Assembly (NCBI RefSeq): GCF_022179805.1 | Contig: NZ_BPUO01000004.1 | Span: forward strand, 62,001-126,000 | Length of the DNA stretch: 64,000 nt | Direction: 5' to 3' | Origin: Cupriavidus pauculus | GTDB lineage: Bacteria; Pseudomonadota; Gammaproteobacteria; Burkholderiales; Burkholderiaceae | Part shown: one piece after another, positions 42,898-52,752 of the stretch | Position numbering within the stretch: position 1 is the first letter of the stretch | How the letters are laid out: each line of letters begins with the position of its first letter | Position numbers and translations under genes: made by a program | The notes under the pieces: generated by a model | What the model was told of the DNA's origin: nothing | Database searches by the model: none | The model's input: only the letters and a program-made list of their open reading frames with translations

Positions 42898-44010
42898 GTG
42901 CAAGTACCTAACGTAGCCCACCTCACCTCGGTTCATCCGCGCTACGATGACCGCATCTTCCTCAAGCATTGCCGTAGCCTGGCGGCCAACGGCTATCGGG
43001 TCTCGCTGGTGGTGGCCGACGGCGAAGGCGATGAAAGCCAGGACGGCGTGTTCATCACCGACGTCGGCGGCTCCGCAGGACGCTTGAACCGCGTTCTCCG
43101 GACCACGACACGCGTGCTGCGCCGGGCGCTCTCGCTGAATGCGGACGTCTACCACTTGCACGACCCCGAGTTGATTCCCGTCGGCCTGAAGCTGAAGAAG
43201 ATGGGCAAGCGCGTCATCTATGACTCGCATGAGGATGTGCCCCGGCAGTTGCTCAGCAAACCCTACCTTGGACCAAGGCGGTTGCGCGCGCTGGCGGGTG
43301 CCTTTGCCATGTACGAGCGGCGCGCCTGTCGCCAGTTCGACGGCATCGTGGCGGCCACGCCCTTTATCCGGGACAAGTTCCTGCCGATCAATTCTCACAC
43401 CGTCGACATCAACAATTACCCGATTCTCGGCGAACTCGGCGGCCCGGTGCACTGGGAAACCAAGCGCGCCGAAGTTTGCTATGTCGGCGGCATCAGTTCC
43501 ACGCGTGGCATCCGCGAGACGGTCATGGCGCTCGAGCAGGTGCAATCCCCGGCGCGGCTGAATCTGGCTGGCCGGTTTGGCGACGAGGCGCTGGAGTCGG
43601 AGGTGAAGGCGGCCAGCGGCTGGTCCCGCGTCAACGAGTTCGGGTTCCTGGACCGGGCCGGGGTGCGGGGCGTGCTGGAGCGGTCGGTAGCCGGCCTGGT
43701 GACGCTGCACCCACTCATCAACTTCCTCGATGCACTACCGGTGAAGATGTTCGAGTACATGGCGGCGGGCATCCCGCCCATTGCCTCCAACTTTCCGCTT
43801 TGGCGCGAGATCGTCGAGGAAAGCGACAGCGGCCTGTGTGTGGATCCGCTGGATCCGAAGGCCATCGCCGATGCCGTCGACTACCTGGTGACGCATCCTG
43901 ACGCCGCCCGCCGCATGGGAGAAAACGGGCGCCGCACCGTCATCAGGAAATACAACTGGGCGAACGAGCAGGACAAGCTGCTGCACTTCTACGAACGGAT
44001 CCTGGCGTGA
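42898..44010 (+). CDS. GT4-family glycosyltransferase
   Basis: This is a 370-residue GT-B fold glycosyltransferase. The N-terminal VAHLTSVHPRYDDRIFLKHCRSL, DVYHLHDPELIP and YDSHEDVPRQLL belong to the donor/acceptor lobe. The C-terminal YVGGISSTRGIRE and KMFEYMAAGIPPIASNFPLWREIVEE (E-x7-E) are the retaining GT4 signature. GAGGGAG precedes GTG 42898. It probably adds one repeat-unit sugar, perhaps the diacetamido uronate made by the preceding enzymes. Confidence 0.9.
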   Translation: MQVPNVAHLTSVHPRYDDRIFLKHCRSLAANGYRVSLVVADGEGDESQDGVFITDVGGSAGRLNRVLRTTTRVLRRALSLNADVYHLHDPELIPVGLKLKKMGKRVIYDSHEDVPRQLLSKPYLGPRRLRALAGAFAMYERRACRQFDGIVAATPFIRDKFLPINSHTVDINNYPILGELGGPVHWETKRAEVCYVGGISSTRGIRETVMALEQVQSPARLNLAGRFGDEALESEVKAASGWSRVNEFGFLDRAGVRGVLERSVAGLVTLHPLINFLDALPVKMFEYMAAGIPPIASNFPLWREIVEESDSGLCVDPLDPKAIADAVDYLVTHPDAARRMGENGRRTVIRKYNWANEQDKLLHFYERILA

Positions 44011-44084
44011 GTGCATGACCGGCGCACCGCTTCATGGCGCCGTCCGGGCGATGGATTCGGGCCCCGATTGTCGCCTTGCCGGAT

Positions 44085-44136
44085 GTGGGCTGGCCCACGC
44101 ATCCGCCTACCCAAGTCGCGGCGGATTTGGTTAGAT
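44085..44136 (+). promoter_or_regulatory. conserved EPS promoter element, copy 2
   Basis: GTGGGC-TG-GCCCAC (44085-44098) is followed after exactly 29 bp by TGGTTAGAT (44128-44136). It has the same layout as the copies at 33459 (minus), 49784 and 61464. It starts the polymerase unit; the leader would be about 150 nt. Confidence 0.75.
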
Positions 44137-44290
44137 GGATGGGGCGCGAGCGGGTATCCGGGGCCGGGCCTTGCATGCTCGAAGACCGCTTGCCCTGGGG
44201 GCGGCCTTTCACTGGCTGTTGGCCTGCAAGCAGGCGCTTTTCCGGCATTTCGCCTGCAATGACGACTAACAGGGATGCGGCAGGGCAATC

Positions 44291-45520
44291 ATGAAGCACG
44301 GCAAACTCTCGCTGTTTGGCAGCGTCGTCTTCCTCACACTCTTTCCGGGCTATTTCTACTACCACAGCGCGGTCGCCGCCGGCGTGATATCGCCCGTGCT
44401 GGGGGGCTTCTTCGGTCCGATGTCGGTCTACCTTGGCGTCCCGATGGTGGTCTTCGGCTTCGGTACGCTGGCACGCGGGCGCGAGCCAATCCTGTTTATC
44501 GATCGGGCGTTCGTGCTCTACGTGATCTTCATCATGGTCTGGATCACGCTGCACTACGTGCTCGGTTCCGGTGAGCAGAAGTCCGCCGACTTCTATTCGT
44601 ATAACGTGAGCACGGTTTTCATGTGGATGGCGGTCTACATGGCGGTCAGGAATCTGGATCTGAACAGAAAGTGGATACGCTGGGCGCTCTCCATTTCACT
44701 GCTTCTGTTCCTTGCCATCGCCGCGTGGTCCTCGAACGGGCAGTTCTACGATACCGCGCAGATTGCCGGTGATGCCGTGCGGGTCTCCGGCTATCAGGGC
44801 CTGGCCCGTTCTGCCGTGGTCGTCGCGCTTGCCGCGATGGCATTCCACCGCGGCCTGCGTGCCGTACTGGTGATCCTGATCACCGTACCGCTGCTATTCC
44901 TGCTCGGGGCACGAAGCGAGTTCGTGGCATTTCTCGTCGTGGCCGCGGCGCTCTTCGCGCTTCGGGACGGCGTATCGCCGACCACGCTGATCTGGGTGCC
45001 GTTGGGCGTTGCCGGACTCGTCTATCTGGCTGTCAGCTTCCATATCTTCGAAGGCGGTTCGCGCATCCTGCAGCTTCTGGAAATCCGGGAATCGAGTTCC
45101 TATCAGGCCCGACAGGAATTGCAGCAGTTCGCCGTCAGGGCCATCGTGGAGCATCCGGTGCTCGGCAGTTACGCGTCCCAGCTTGAGCTCGGCGAGATGG
45201 GGGACTACGCGCACAACGCCCTCTCCGCATGGGTCAGCTTCGGGCTGGCCGGCTTTCTGGGCTTCGTATTCCTGCTTGGCTATGCCTTGGTGCAATCGGT
45301 TCGGCTAGCCCGCAAGGGCTACGCGGCGGAACCGGAAGTGGCGCTCGCGCTGGCCTTCAGCATCTATACCGTGACCTTGGCGGCCACCGCCAAATCCGTC
45401 AACGACCCGATTTTCGCCTTGGCATGGGGCGCAATCGCCTGCGCACTGCGCAAGCGCAGGCGAGCGGCCACCCGGCCTGTGCTCGTGCCGTACGCAGGTC
45501 AGGAAGCTGCACGGTCCTGA
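44291..45520 (+). CDS. wzy: O-antigen/EPS polymerase (Wzy-like)
   Basis: This is a 409-residue integral membrane protein with about ten hydrophobic helices and a long loop before the last ones. The loop has SSYQARQELQQFAVRAIVEHPVLGSY and YAHNALSAWVSFGLAGFLGF, the H-N and P-x-G-x pattern of Wzy_C/O-antigen ligase-type polymerases. It would join lipid-linked repeats in the periplasm. It is the first gene after the conserved element at 44085. Sequence alone cannot separate polymerase from ligase, but its place in a Wzx/Wza/Wzc locus favours polymerase. Confidence 0.8.
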   Translation: MKHGKLSLFGSVVFLTLFPGYFYYHSAVAAGVISPVLGGFFGPMSVYLGVPMVVFGFGTLARGREPILFIDRAFVLYVIFIMVWITLHYVLGSGEQKSADFYSYNVSTVFMWMAVYMAVRNLDLNRKWIRWALSISLLLFLAIAAWSSNGQFYDTAQIAGDAVRVSGYQGLARSAVVVALAAMAFHRGLRAVLVILITVPLLFLLGARSEFVAFLVVAAALFALRDGVSPTTLIWVPLGVAGLVYLAVSFHIFEGGSRILQLLEIRESSSYQARQELQQFAVRAIVEHPVLGSYASQLELGEMGDYAHNALSAWVSFGLAGFLGFVFLLGYALVQSVRLARKGYAAEPEVALALAFSIYTVTLAATAKSVNDPIFALAWGAIACALRKRRRAATRPVLVPYAGQEAARS

Positions 45521-45557
45521 CGGCCCGCGGCCAGCTTGCGACAACCGTCATTCATTG

Positions 45558-46523
45558 ATGATTGAGCATATGGACATCAAGCAAAGGAAATACAGGGAGC
45601 TCTGCGAGAGCGAACGTTCCATCCCGCTGTCCAGCCGGGCCTGGTGGCTGGACGCGACGGTTGGGGCCGACCGCTGGAGCGTCGCCCTGGTGGAGCGCGG
45701 CGGCAAGGTGATTGCCGCGATGCCCTATGTCAAGAAGAAGAGGTATGGCTTTGTCATCCTTACCCAGCCTCGCTCCGGACACGGATTGGGTCCATGGCTG
45801 GCATGCGAGGATGCAAAGCCGGCGAGAGTGCTGGGCCAGCAGAAGGAACTGATGACGGACCTGATCGAGCAACTGCCGAGGTTCGACCATTTCGTGCAGG
45901 CCTGGGACTACAACCATACCAACTGGCTGCCCTTTTGCTGGAAGGGGTTCCGTCAGACCACCAAGTACACCTATGTGCTCGATGACCTGTCGGATTCGGA
46001 TGCGATCTGGAACGGCATGCAGCCCAACATCCGCGCCGAGATCCGCAAGGCGTCCACGCGCCATGGCCTCGAGGTTCGAGACGACCTGGATATCGAAGAG
46101 TTCATCACGCTGAACAAGCAGGTCTTCGAGCGGCAGGGCATGGCGCTGCCCTATACGGAGGATTACGTCCGCCGCCTTGACGCCGCATGCGTGGCACGCG
46201 GCGCGCGCAAGATCTTCATTGCCGTGGACAAGGAAGGCCGTCGCCATTCCGGTGTCTATCTGGTCTGGGATGGGCAGGTTGCCTACTACCTGATGGGCGG
46301 CTCGGACCCCGCGCTTCGGACCAGCGGCGCGGCCAGCCTGTGCATGTGGGAAGCGATCCGCTTCGCCTCGGGCGTGGCACGCACCTTTGACTTCGAAGGA
46401 TCGATGCTGGAACCGGTCGAGCGCTTCTTCCGGGCGTTCGGTGCCGAGCAGAAGCCGTATTTCCTCATCACGAAGACACCATCCAAGGCGATCTCGCTGT
46501 ATCAGCACATACGTTCCCGATAG
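45558..46523 (+). CDS. GNAT/FemAB-like acyltransferase (EPS copy B)
   Basis: This 321-residue protein is the paralogue of the 35904-37025 protein and lacks its N-terminal extension. Long identical segments exist even at DNA level (around 45915-45975 versus 36405-36465). Shared motifs include HTNWLPFCWKGFRQTTKYTYV, EIRKAS-RHGLEVRDDL and FDFEGSMLEPVERFFRAFGA. It probably acylates a different position or sugar of the polymer. ATG 45558 was chosen; TTG 45555 and ATG 45570 are alternatives without clear Shine-Dalgarno support. It is 37 bp downstream of wzy. Confidence 0.78.
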   Translation: MIEHMDIKQRKYRELCESERSIPLSSRAWWLDATVGADRWSVALVERGGKVIAAMPYVKKKRYGFVILTQPRSGHGLGPWLACEDAKPARVLGQQKELMTDLIEQLPRFDHFVQAWDYNHTNWLPFCWKGFRQTTKYTYVLDDLSDSDAIWNGMQPNIRAEIRKASTRHGLEVRDDLDIEEFITLNKQVFERQGMALPYTEDYVRRLDAACVARGARKIFIAVDKEGRRHSGVYLVWDGQVAYYLMGGSDPALRTSGAASLCMWEAIRFASGVARTFDFEGSMLEPVERFFRAFGAEQKPYFLITKTPSKAISLYQHIRSR

Positions 46524-46574
46524 CCATGCCGCCGGGAAGGCAGAGCGCCCAAGCATTGACAAGGAGATGCGGCA

Positions 46575-48167
46575 ATGACCCAGCACAACGGAAGCGCCCG
46601 TCGCCCTCTTGCGCCCCGTCTTGCGCGCGCGCTGCTGCGCGCCGGTAGCCTGGCTGTACTGCTGGCCTGTACCGTGCCGTCGGCGCAGGCGCAAGTGCAG
46701 TCAGGCGGGTTGATGCCAGCCGCACTGGACTGCGGCGGCCCTGTCGAAGACCTGGTCTGGCGCCGCTGGGATGGGGATCCCAGGCGAAATGGAGAAGGCG
46801 GCGCGCGCGTTTTCGTGGAACAGCAGCTGATCGCGGACCGCTTGCTGAAGCAGGGCGACACCTATGCGCTCTATCACTTCGAGATCTATTTCCACAACTT
46901 GCTGGCCATGGCGCAACGTTGCCAGCGCACCGATCGGCAGGCAGAGTTGGCCCACCTGGTTGCGAGTACCTATGCCAAGCTCGAACCCGCGCCCGGTGAT
47001 CAGCCAGGGCGGGCCTGGATCTGCCGTGGTGGTCCGGAATGCACCCACACGCCCCGGCTGCGCGATAAGGAGCTGATGCTCAACAGCACCCAGTTCATGG
47101 CCTTCGCGAGCAGCCTTGCCAACGGCATCAGCCGCGAAAATCGGAAGGGGGCTCGCAACGACTTCGTCGAACAGACGGCAACCATCGCGCGCGAGCACCT
47201 GGAGCGCTGGAACACACCTGCGGCGCAGGATACGTTGCGCAAGCAGATCGCCGCCCGGCCGGAGGATGTGAAAAATACCTCGTCCGCATTGTTCCTGACC
47301 GACAAGGAGCTTTGGCAAATTTCCATCTACGCGGATCTGGCCGGCATGCTGGTCGCACGCCCGCCGCTTGCCCAGTCGGCGGAGCTGAACGCCGCGAGAC
47401 TTGCCGCCATGAAAACGCACCTGGAATTATTGCTGCAACTGGTTGCGGCGCGCACGACCGTGCAGGAGATTCCCGCCCCAAATGACAAGAGCGGCAAGAC
47501 CATCAAGGTGGCCGATCTGGATGCGGGCTTCTGGCGGCTCTATGACACCAACCGGTATGCTGCCTACACCGGACGCGACAAGCCCGTGGTGTGCAAGCGC
47601 GATCCGGTCACGCAGCAGGTCACGGCGCAGACCGTGATCCCTGCCGATCGCTTCGCGCCGGTGGCCAACATCAGCTGGGACATCAGCCACGCACGACGGC
47701 TGGTGCATTTCTTTGATGCCATCGAACGCAATCGCGCGGCGATGGTCCAGGTCTACGGCCTGGACCCCGCGATGTTGCCCTCGCAAGACACCATGGCTGC
47801 CTTCGTGCGCCAGTTCAGTCTTCACGTCTGGAATCGGGATCGGGTTCGCCCGCTATTCACAAACTACTACAGCGGCACCAACGGCTGGTATCGGGTGAAT
47901 TACGACAACGGTACCGGCAGTTGCGCGGAAGGCTATCCACCGTATGGCATCTCGGACTCCTTTCCCACCGGAGGCTATGCGGTATGGCCGTCCATGCACG
48001 AGCAGGGCGTGCGCTTGTTCGATATCACCCAGTCGTTGCGCCTGGAAGACCAGGCCTTCGTCGCGGCCTACTACCCCAACTTTGCGAGGTCGCGCAGCGC
48101 CAGCTCCCGCATGACTGACGAGATGATGTTCTGGCCCACACTGGTGCGGCGCGGCGGCAAGCGCTGA
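46575..48167 (+). CDS. exported protein of unknown function, possibly polysaccharide-active
   Basis: This is a 530-residue protein with an Arg-rich N-terminus, a hydrophobic stretch and a cleavage site AQA/QVQ (about residue 40). A Cys within LLAC could alternatively make it a lipoprotein. The mature protein is helix-rich with repeated Trp/Tyr/His segments (YALYHFEIYFHNLLAM, NISWDISHARRLVHFFDAI, FTNYYSGTNGWYRVNYDNG, GYAVWPSMHEQG). This suggests an alpha-toroid hydrolase or lyase, but I do not recognise the family. Its place between an acyltransferase and a deacetylase in the EPS locus fits a periplasmic polymer-trimming enzyme. The function is inferred only. Confidence 0.65.
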   Translation: MTQHNGSARRPLAPRLARALLRAGSLAVLLACTVPSAQAQVQSGGLMPAALDCGGPVEDLVWRRWDGDPRRNGEGGARVFVEQQLIADRLLKQGDTYALYHFEIYFHNLLAMAQRCQRTDRQAELAHLVASTYAKLEPAPGDQPGRAWICRGGPECTHTPRLRDKELMLNSTQFMAFASSLANGISRENRKGARNDFVEQTATIAREHLERWNTPAAQDTLRKQIAARPEDVKNTSSALFLTDKELWQISIYADLAGMLVARPPLAQSAELNAARLAAMKTHLELLLQLVAARTTVQEIPAPNDKSGKTIKVADLDAGFWRLYDTNRYAAYTGRDKPVVCKRDPVTQQVTAQTVIPADRFAPVANISWDISHARRLVHFFDAIERNRAAMVQVYGLDPAMLPSQDTMAAFVRQFSLHVWNRDRVRPLFTNYYSGTNGWYRVNYDNGTGSCAEGYPPYGISDSFPTGGYAVWPSMHEQGVRLFDITQSLRLEDQAFVAAYYPNFARSRSASSRMTDEMMFWPTLVRRGGKR

Positions 48168-48176
48168 CCGGATGGC

Positions 48177-48195
48177 GGCGCGCCCGTGGCGCGCC
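48177..48195. terminator. hairpin between convergent genes
   Basis: GGCGCGCC-CGT-GGCGCGCC forms a perfect 8-bp stem with a 3-nt loop between the convergent 46575 and 48210 genes. It has no T-run; it may serve as a bidirectional transcription barrier. Confidence 0.45.
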
Positions 48196-48209
48196 GACGC
48201 CACGGCTTG

Positions 48210-49562
48210 TCAGTGGGCGACCACGGCCTGGTACAGCTCGCGCTCACCGGCGTTGCCGAGCGACGAGTTGTGCCACAGCATGGTGAAGCAGCCGTTCACC
48301 GCATTGCACGTTTCCTTCAGTTCGCGGAATTTCTTCCAGGCCGCCTCGCCCGCGCCAAGTCCCATATAGCCCATGACAGTGCCTTCCATGGCGATGAGCG
48401 GGCGAATGCGCAAGTTCAGGGCCTTGCCCGCGACCGGATCGAAGGCCGGATATTCGAAGCAGGTGCCGCAGCGGAAACCGGCGTGATCGGCATAGCTGAG
48501 CGTACTGTCGTAGGTCATGCCAGCCTGCTCCCAACCGAGCATCGTGGTCGGGTGCTCCCAGCGCAGATAGTGCATGCGCCCGCCCCAGACCGCCTGCTCG
48601 ATCTTCTCCTGCTCGCATATCTTCCGCAGCCGATTCGCCTCCGCCTGCACCTCGCAAGGGTCCTGATAGGTATTGAAGCTCGGGTGCAGGCCGATCTCGT
48701 GACCACGGGCGTGGATATGCTTCATCAACCCGCGTATCGCGGGATGCTCCGGCTCGTAGTCCGCATCCTTGCTGGCCTCGGTGCGGCCGCAGATGAAGTA
48801 GAAGGCGCTGACCAGCCCGTGGCGCTCCGAAACATCCATGATCCAGTCGAAGGTGTTGACCCGATCGCTCGGATGCAGCGCGTTGCGCGTTTTCATCCTG
48901 ATGACCGGCGCCTGCAGCACGCTGCGGATGTCACGGCGAATCAGGATATCGCCGGCCATGCGGCGGAGCATCCGCGACGCGGAGCCAAAGCCATAACGAC
49001 TGGGCACATCGACGTCATGCGACACCTTCATGCTGGACTGAAGTTGCTTGAGCGTCAGGGCTGGCCATTGGCGTCCAATCACCTGCCCGAGGATATGCAA
49101 CCACTCGTCCACCACCGGCCGCTCCAGATAGCCGAACTTGTGGGCATGCGAGCCGCTGGCCGGGAAGCGCCCGAAGTTATCCAGGTCGGTGCGTCCAACC
49201 TCCTCCTGGCGCGACAGCATCCAGTAGCAAAGACCCAGGATGTCATAGTGGATTCGATAGCCACCGGGGGTCGTCTCGGTCAGCGGCGAGGGCGCGCGTG
49301 CCAGGCCTGGCGCCGGCAACGGCCCAGGCAGGACCGGCTGCCAGCCCTCCGCACGCGCATCCCAGGTGGTGAAGGCGAGCGCCGAGTCCGCGCGCTGGAA
49401 GGTGACGGGGTCCGCCGCAATCTCGATCGATCCCTCGCTGGAACCGGCAAGGCTCAGGCGGACGGTGCCCGCGTCGGTACCCTGCAACCGAAAGCCATGG
49501 CCAAAGCGCTCCGCAAGAATTTGCTGCAGCCAGGAGAGGATTTCCTCGGTCATTTGCCTCAT
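48210..49562 (-). CDS. polysaccharide deacetylase family protein
   Basis: This is a 450-residue protein with an N-terminal domain of the type found before some NodB domains (about residues 1-190). The NodB-like core has motif 1 as SHDVDVP, motif 2 as GHEIGLHPSFN (His-x3-His) and a late MLWHNSS. Such proteins remove N- or O-acetyl groups from glycans. The lack of a clear signal peptide suggests a cytoplasmic or uncertain location. Start MRQMTEE (49562) was chosen; ATG 49553, with GAGG four bases upstream, is the alternative. It is the only minus-strand gene between 33.8 and 56 kb. Confidence 0.82.
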   Translation of the reverse strand: MRQMTEEILSWLQQILAERFGHGFRLQGTDAGTVRLSLAGSSEGSIEIAADPVTFQRADSALAFTTWDARAEGWQPVLPGPLPAPGLARAPSPLTETTPGGYRIHYDILGLCYWMLSRQEEVGRTDLDNFGRFPASGSHAHKFGYLERPVVDEWLHILGQVIGRQWPALTLKQLQSSMKVSHDVDVPSRYGFGSASRMLRRMAGDILIRRDIRSVLQAPVIRMKTRNALHPSDRVNTFDWIMDVSERHGLVSAFYFICGRTEASKDADYEPEHPAIRGLMKHIHARGHEIGLHPSFNTYQDPCEVQAEANRLRKICEQEKIEQAVWGGRMHYLRWEHPTTMLGWEQAGMTYDSTLSYADHAGFRCGTCFEYPAFDPVAGKALNLRIRPLIAMEGTVMGYMGLGAGEAAWKKFRELKETCNAVNGCFTMLWHNSSLGNAGERELYQAVVAH

Positions 49563-50045
49563 TGGGGAGTTCCAGAGTGAGAAGGCGGGCGCCCTGATGG
49601 ACGACGGCTGTCCACGGCCCGAGCCTGGCATGGACGGTGAAACCGAATGGTCTTACCTCAACCGATGACGCTGATAAGGCGGATTATCGGGACTTGCCAA
49701 CGTGCCCGCAATCAAGCTGGGTGTGACACCGAACGCAAGGCGCGCGCACTTTTCCCGGCCGGGCGCGGGTGCATGCCGGCAGTGTGGCCTGGGCCACACT
49801 AACCGCTTCCACGAGGCTTCTGACTCTGGTTAGATGTTCGCGTGCGGATGAAAAGCCGTTGCTGCGGCAAGGTGTTCCATCCTCCGGCCCCGACCATGGC
49901 TCTGCGCGCCCACATGCGATCGCGGCAAGACCCGCTTTTGTCGGGCCCGCGTCTGCTCCGGTGACCCACCGGGCAGCCCGGGCCGGGCATCCGGGCGACG
50001 TCCAACCATGACACGCGCGCCAGCATCCAACAAACCTGTCCCTCC
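49563..50045. other. divergent promoter region before the export genes
   Basis: About 480 bp with no convincing gene. It contains the conserved EPS element at 49781-49835, leaving a leader of about 205 nt before the glycosyltransferase start at 50046. The long leader may carry further control. Confidence 0.55.
49781..49835 (+). promoter_or_regulatory. conserved EPS promoter element, copy 3
   Basis: AGTGTGGCC-TG-GGCCACACT (49781-49800) is the longest dyad of the set, with 9-bp arms. From its core GTGGCC..GGCCAC (ending 49797) a 29-bp spacer leads to TGGTTAGAT (49827-49835). It faces the glycosyltransferase-wza-wzb-wzc unit. Confidence 0.78.
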
Positions 50046-51317
50046 ATGAAGCACGTCTGGATTCTCAACCACTATGCCCAGGAACCCGGTAGCGGCCCCG
50101 GCGGCACGAGACACTACCACCTGGCCGAGCACCTGAGCGCGTCCGGCTGGCAGGCAACCGTTATCGCGGCCAACTCGGTCGGCACAAGGGAACGACAACA
50201 GGTGACAGGCAAGTTGTCGCAACTCGAGCGCATTCGCGATGTCGCGTTCCTGTGGGTACGTACGCCCCAATACGAAGGCAATGGCGTCGGCCGTATCCTC
50301 AACATGCTGACTTACAGTTGGCGCGCCTTGCGGCGGCAGACCACGCGCGACTTGCCGCGTCCCGACGTGGTGGTCGGCTCCAGCGTGCACCCGTTTGCCG
50401 CGGCGGCGGGCGCGCTGCTGGCACACCGCTTCAAGGTTCCGTTCGTGTTCGAGGTGCGTGACCTGTGGCCTCAGACGCTGGTGGACATGGGTCGCCTGCG
50501 CGAAGGCGATTTCCTGACCTGGGCGCTGCGCAAGCTCGAGCTTTGGCTATACCGGCGCGCCACCCGCATCGTCGTGCTGCTGCCGCATGCGTGGGAGTAC
50601 ATCGCACCGCTGGGCATCCCGAAGGCGCACATTGCCTGGATTCCCAACGGGGTGGACCTGTCGCTATTCCCGCCGCCCACGCCCGCACGCGCCGTGGCCC
50701 CGACCGAGCCCTTCACGCTGATGTATTTCGGTGCGCACGGGCAGGCCAACGGCCTGGAGAACGTGCTGCACGCAATGAAGCTGGTACAGGATCGGCCCGA
50801 GGGGCAGCACATAATCCTACGCATGGTCGGCGATGGCGGCCTCAAGCCTGCGCTGATGGCGCAGGCACAGCAACTCGGCCTGAGCAATGTCATCTTTGAG
50901 CCGCCCGTACCGAAAACCCACATTCCGACGGTGGCAATGGAGGCCGATGCCTTCGTGATCGCCGTGCGTGACCTGCCACAGCTGTACCGGTACGGCATCA
51001 GCATGAACAAGCTGTTCGACTACCTGGCTGCAGGCCGGCCCATCGTCATGGCCTCCAGTGCCGCCAACAATCCGGTGGCCGACGCGGCGGCCGGGTTGAC
51101 GGTAGCTGCGGAGCAGCCCGAGGCCCTGGCCGACGCCATCATCCGTATCGCCTCGACGCCGCTCGAGGCGCGCCAGCGCATGGGACGCGCCGGGCGCGAG
51201 TACGTCGAGCGCCACCACAGCTTCCAGCTGCTGGCACAGCACCTGGCAGGGGTGCTGGACGAAGCATGCAGAGCCCAGGAAGACCCGGTCCCTCATCAGC
51301 ATGAACAGGCGGTTTGA
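50046..51317 (+). CDS. GT4-family glycosyltransferase (WbuB-like)
   Basis: This is a 423-residue GT-B glycosyltransferase. It opens with WILNHYAQEPGSGPGGTRHYHLAEHL, as in WbuB-type N-acetyl-aminosugar transferases. It has FVFEVRDLWPQTLVDMG, WIPNGVDL, and a C-terminal YRYGISMNKLFDYLAAGRPIV carrying the nucleotide-ribose contact. The start ATG 50046 begins a unit that continues into wza, wzb and wzc. It likely transfers a deoxy-amino sugar such as FucNAc or QuiNAc. Confidence 0.9.
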   Translation: MKHVWILNHYAQEPGSGPGGTRHYHLAEHLSASGWQATVIAANSVGTRERQQVTGKLSQLERIRDVAFLWVRTPQYEGNGVGRILNMLTYSWRALRRQTTRDLPRPDVVVGSSVHPFAAAAGALLAHRFKVPFVFEVRDLWPQTLVDMGRLREGDFLTWALRKLELWLYRRATRIVVLLPHAWEYIAPLGIPKAHIAWIPNGVDLSLFPPPTPARAVAPTEPFTLMYFGAHGQANGLENVLHAMKLVQDRPEGQHIILRMVGDGGLKPALMAQAQQLGLSNVIFEPPVPKTHIPTVAMEADAFVIAVRDLPQLYRYGISMNKLFDYLAAGRPIVMASSAANNPVADAAAGLTVAAEQPEALADAIIRIASTPLEARQRMGRAGREYVERHHSFQLLAQHLAGVLDEACRAQEDPVPHQHEQAV

Positions 51318-51575
51318 CCGCCTGTCCACTTGCCCCCCCACGTCACGGCCGCGCCGCGCCTGTCCAGGCCGGGCGCCGGCCGCTGACAGGTTGAGCGCAA
51401 CCGGCGCATCCAGCCGCCGGCAAGGGTTGGAAGGACCTGTACCGGCCCGCGCACCTTCGCCAAAACCCAACGTGCGACAACGCACCGATGCATGGTACGG
51501 CCCCTCCTACGATACGAACCATCGGGGCATCGCCTATGCGGTGCGATGTCCACTGCCTTCAGTAAGGAGACCACC

Positions 51576-52748
51576 GTGAGACCAGTCAATTGGGGCATGC
51601 ATTTCCGGAGCATCCTTGCTACCCATCGCCGCGACATCGCTTCCCGCCTGTTCATGCTCGCCGCCACCGGTCTGCTGGCCGCCTGCTCGGCATCGCCGGG
51701 CATGTACTTTGACAACAAGGCAGTGGTGAGCGCCATCGGTCCCGATGTCGTGCCCAAGGTGACACCGATCACCCTCGACCTGGTGAATGCCCAGCGCGGC
51801 AAGCCCCGTATGGACAACCTGCGCGTCGACGAACTGTTCGCCACGCCGCAGCCGTATCTGATCGGCCCTGGCGACATCATTTCGGTCGTCGTATGGGACC
51901 ACCCCGAACTGGTGTTTCCCACGCAGACCTACAGCATCGGCGCCGCCTTCGAGATGCCGACGTCCAGCGGCGGCTCCAACGTACCGGGCTATGTGGTCAG
52001 CGCACAGGGCGATGTGCAGTTTCCCTACGCTGGCGTCATGAAGGTGGGCGGAAAGACCGCCAACGAGGTGCGCGACCAGATGGCGCGTGTCCTGTCGCGC
52101 GTCGTCAGGAACCCGCAGATGACGGTGCGGGTGCTCGGCTTCCGTAGCCAGCGTGTCTACGTGGACGGCGAGGTCAAGACGCCCGGCATGCAGGCGATCG
52201 ATGACGCGCCGATGACGCTGGTGGAAGCGCTGAATCGCGCCGGCGGCGTGCTGAACCTGACCGGCGACAACAGCCGCATCCGCGTGACGCGCGGCGAGCG
52301 CAGCTGGTACGTCAACATCCCAGCGCTGCTGTCCAAGGGCATTGACCCGTCCCGCATCCTGCTGCGCTCGGGCGACATCGTCCGCGTGGAACAGCGCGAG
52401 GACAACAAGATCTTCGTGACGGGCGAAGTCGTGCGCCCGGCATCCCTGCTCATGCGCAACGGCAAGATGACGCTGAACGAGGCACTGGGCGATGCCGGTG
52501 GCGTCAATCCGAGTTCGGCCAATGCGGAGCAGATCTACGTGATTCGCAAGGCGCCCGATGGCGAGCCGAACATCTTCCACCTGGACGGCAACTCGCCGGC
52601 GGCGCTGGCGATTGCCGAGGGATTCGAGCTGGAACCGAAGGACGTGGTGTATGTGGACGCACGCGAAGTGGTCCGCTGGAGCCGCGTGATCAACCAGTTG
52701 TTACCGAGCACGCAGCCTGTGTTCAGTACTGCCACGGCATTCAAGTAG
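51576..52748 (+). CDS. wza: outer-membrane polysaccharide export lipoprotein (Wza/EpsA-like)
   Basis: This 390-residue protein has a lipobox LLAAC, about 30 residues after GTG 51576. It is followed by the Poly_export domain (YLIGPGDIISVVVWDHPEL; GDVQFPYAGVMKVGGKT) and two SLBB domains (VYVDGEVKTPGMQAI; IFVTGEVVRPASLLMRNG). It forms the octameric outer-membrane channel for the polymer. AAGGAG six bases before GTG 51576 decides the start over the longer frame and over ATG 51597. Wzb and Wzc follow immediately. Confidence 0.93.
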   Translation: MRPVNWGMHFRSILATHRRDIASRLFMLAATGLLAACSASPGMYFDNKAVVSAIGPDVVPKVTPITLDLVNAQRGKPRMDNLRVDELFATPQPYLIGPGDIISVVVWDHPELVFPTQTYSIGAAFEMPTSSGGSNVPGYVVSAQGDVQFPYAGVMKVGGKTANEVRDQMARVLSRVVRNPQMTVRVLGFRSQRVYVDGEVKTPGMQAIDDAPMTLVEALNRAGGVLNLTGDNSRIRVTRGERSWYVNIPALLSKGIDPSRILLRSGDIVRVEQREDNKIFVTGEVVRPASLLMRNGKMTLNEALGDAGGVNPSSANAEQIYVIRKAPDGEPNIFHLDGNSPAALAIAEGFELEPKDVVYVDAREVVRWSRVINQLLPSTQPVFSTATAFK

Positions 52749-52752
52749 CCGG

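Noticed and set aside
49827..49845. sigma-54 promoter at the conserved EPS element
   Set aside because: GG-N10-GC occurs by spacing in the 49.8-kb copy, but the 44.1-kb and 61.5-kb copies lack the GC, and the 33.5-kb copy lacks the GG. TGnTTAGAT is the conserved part instead.
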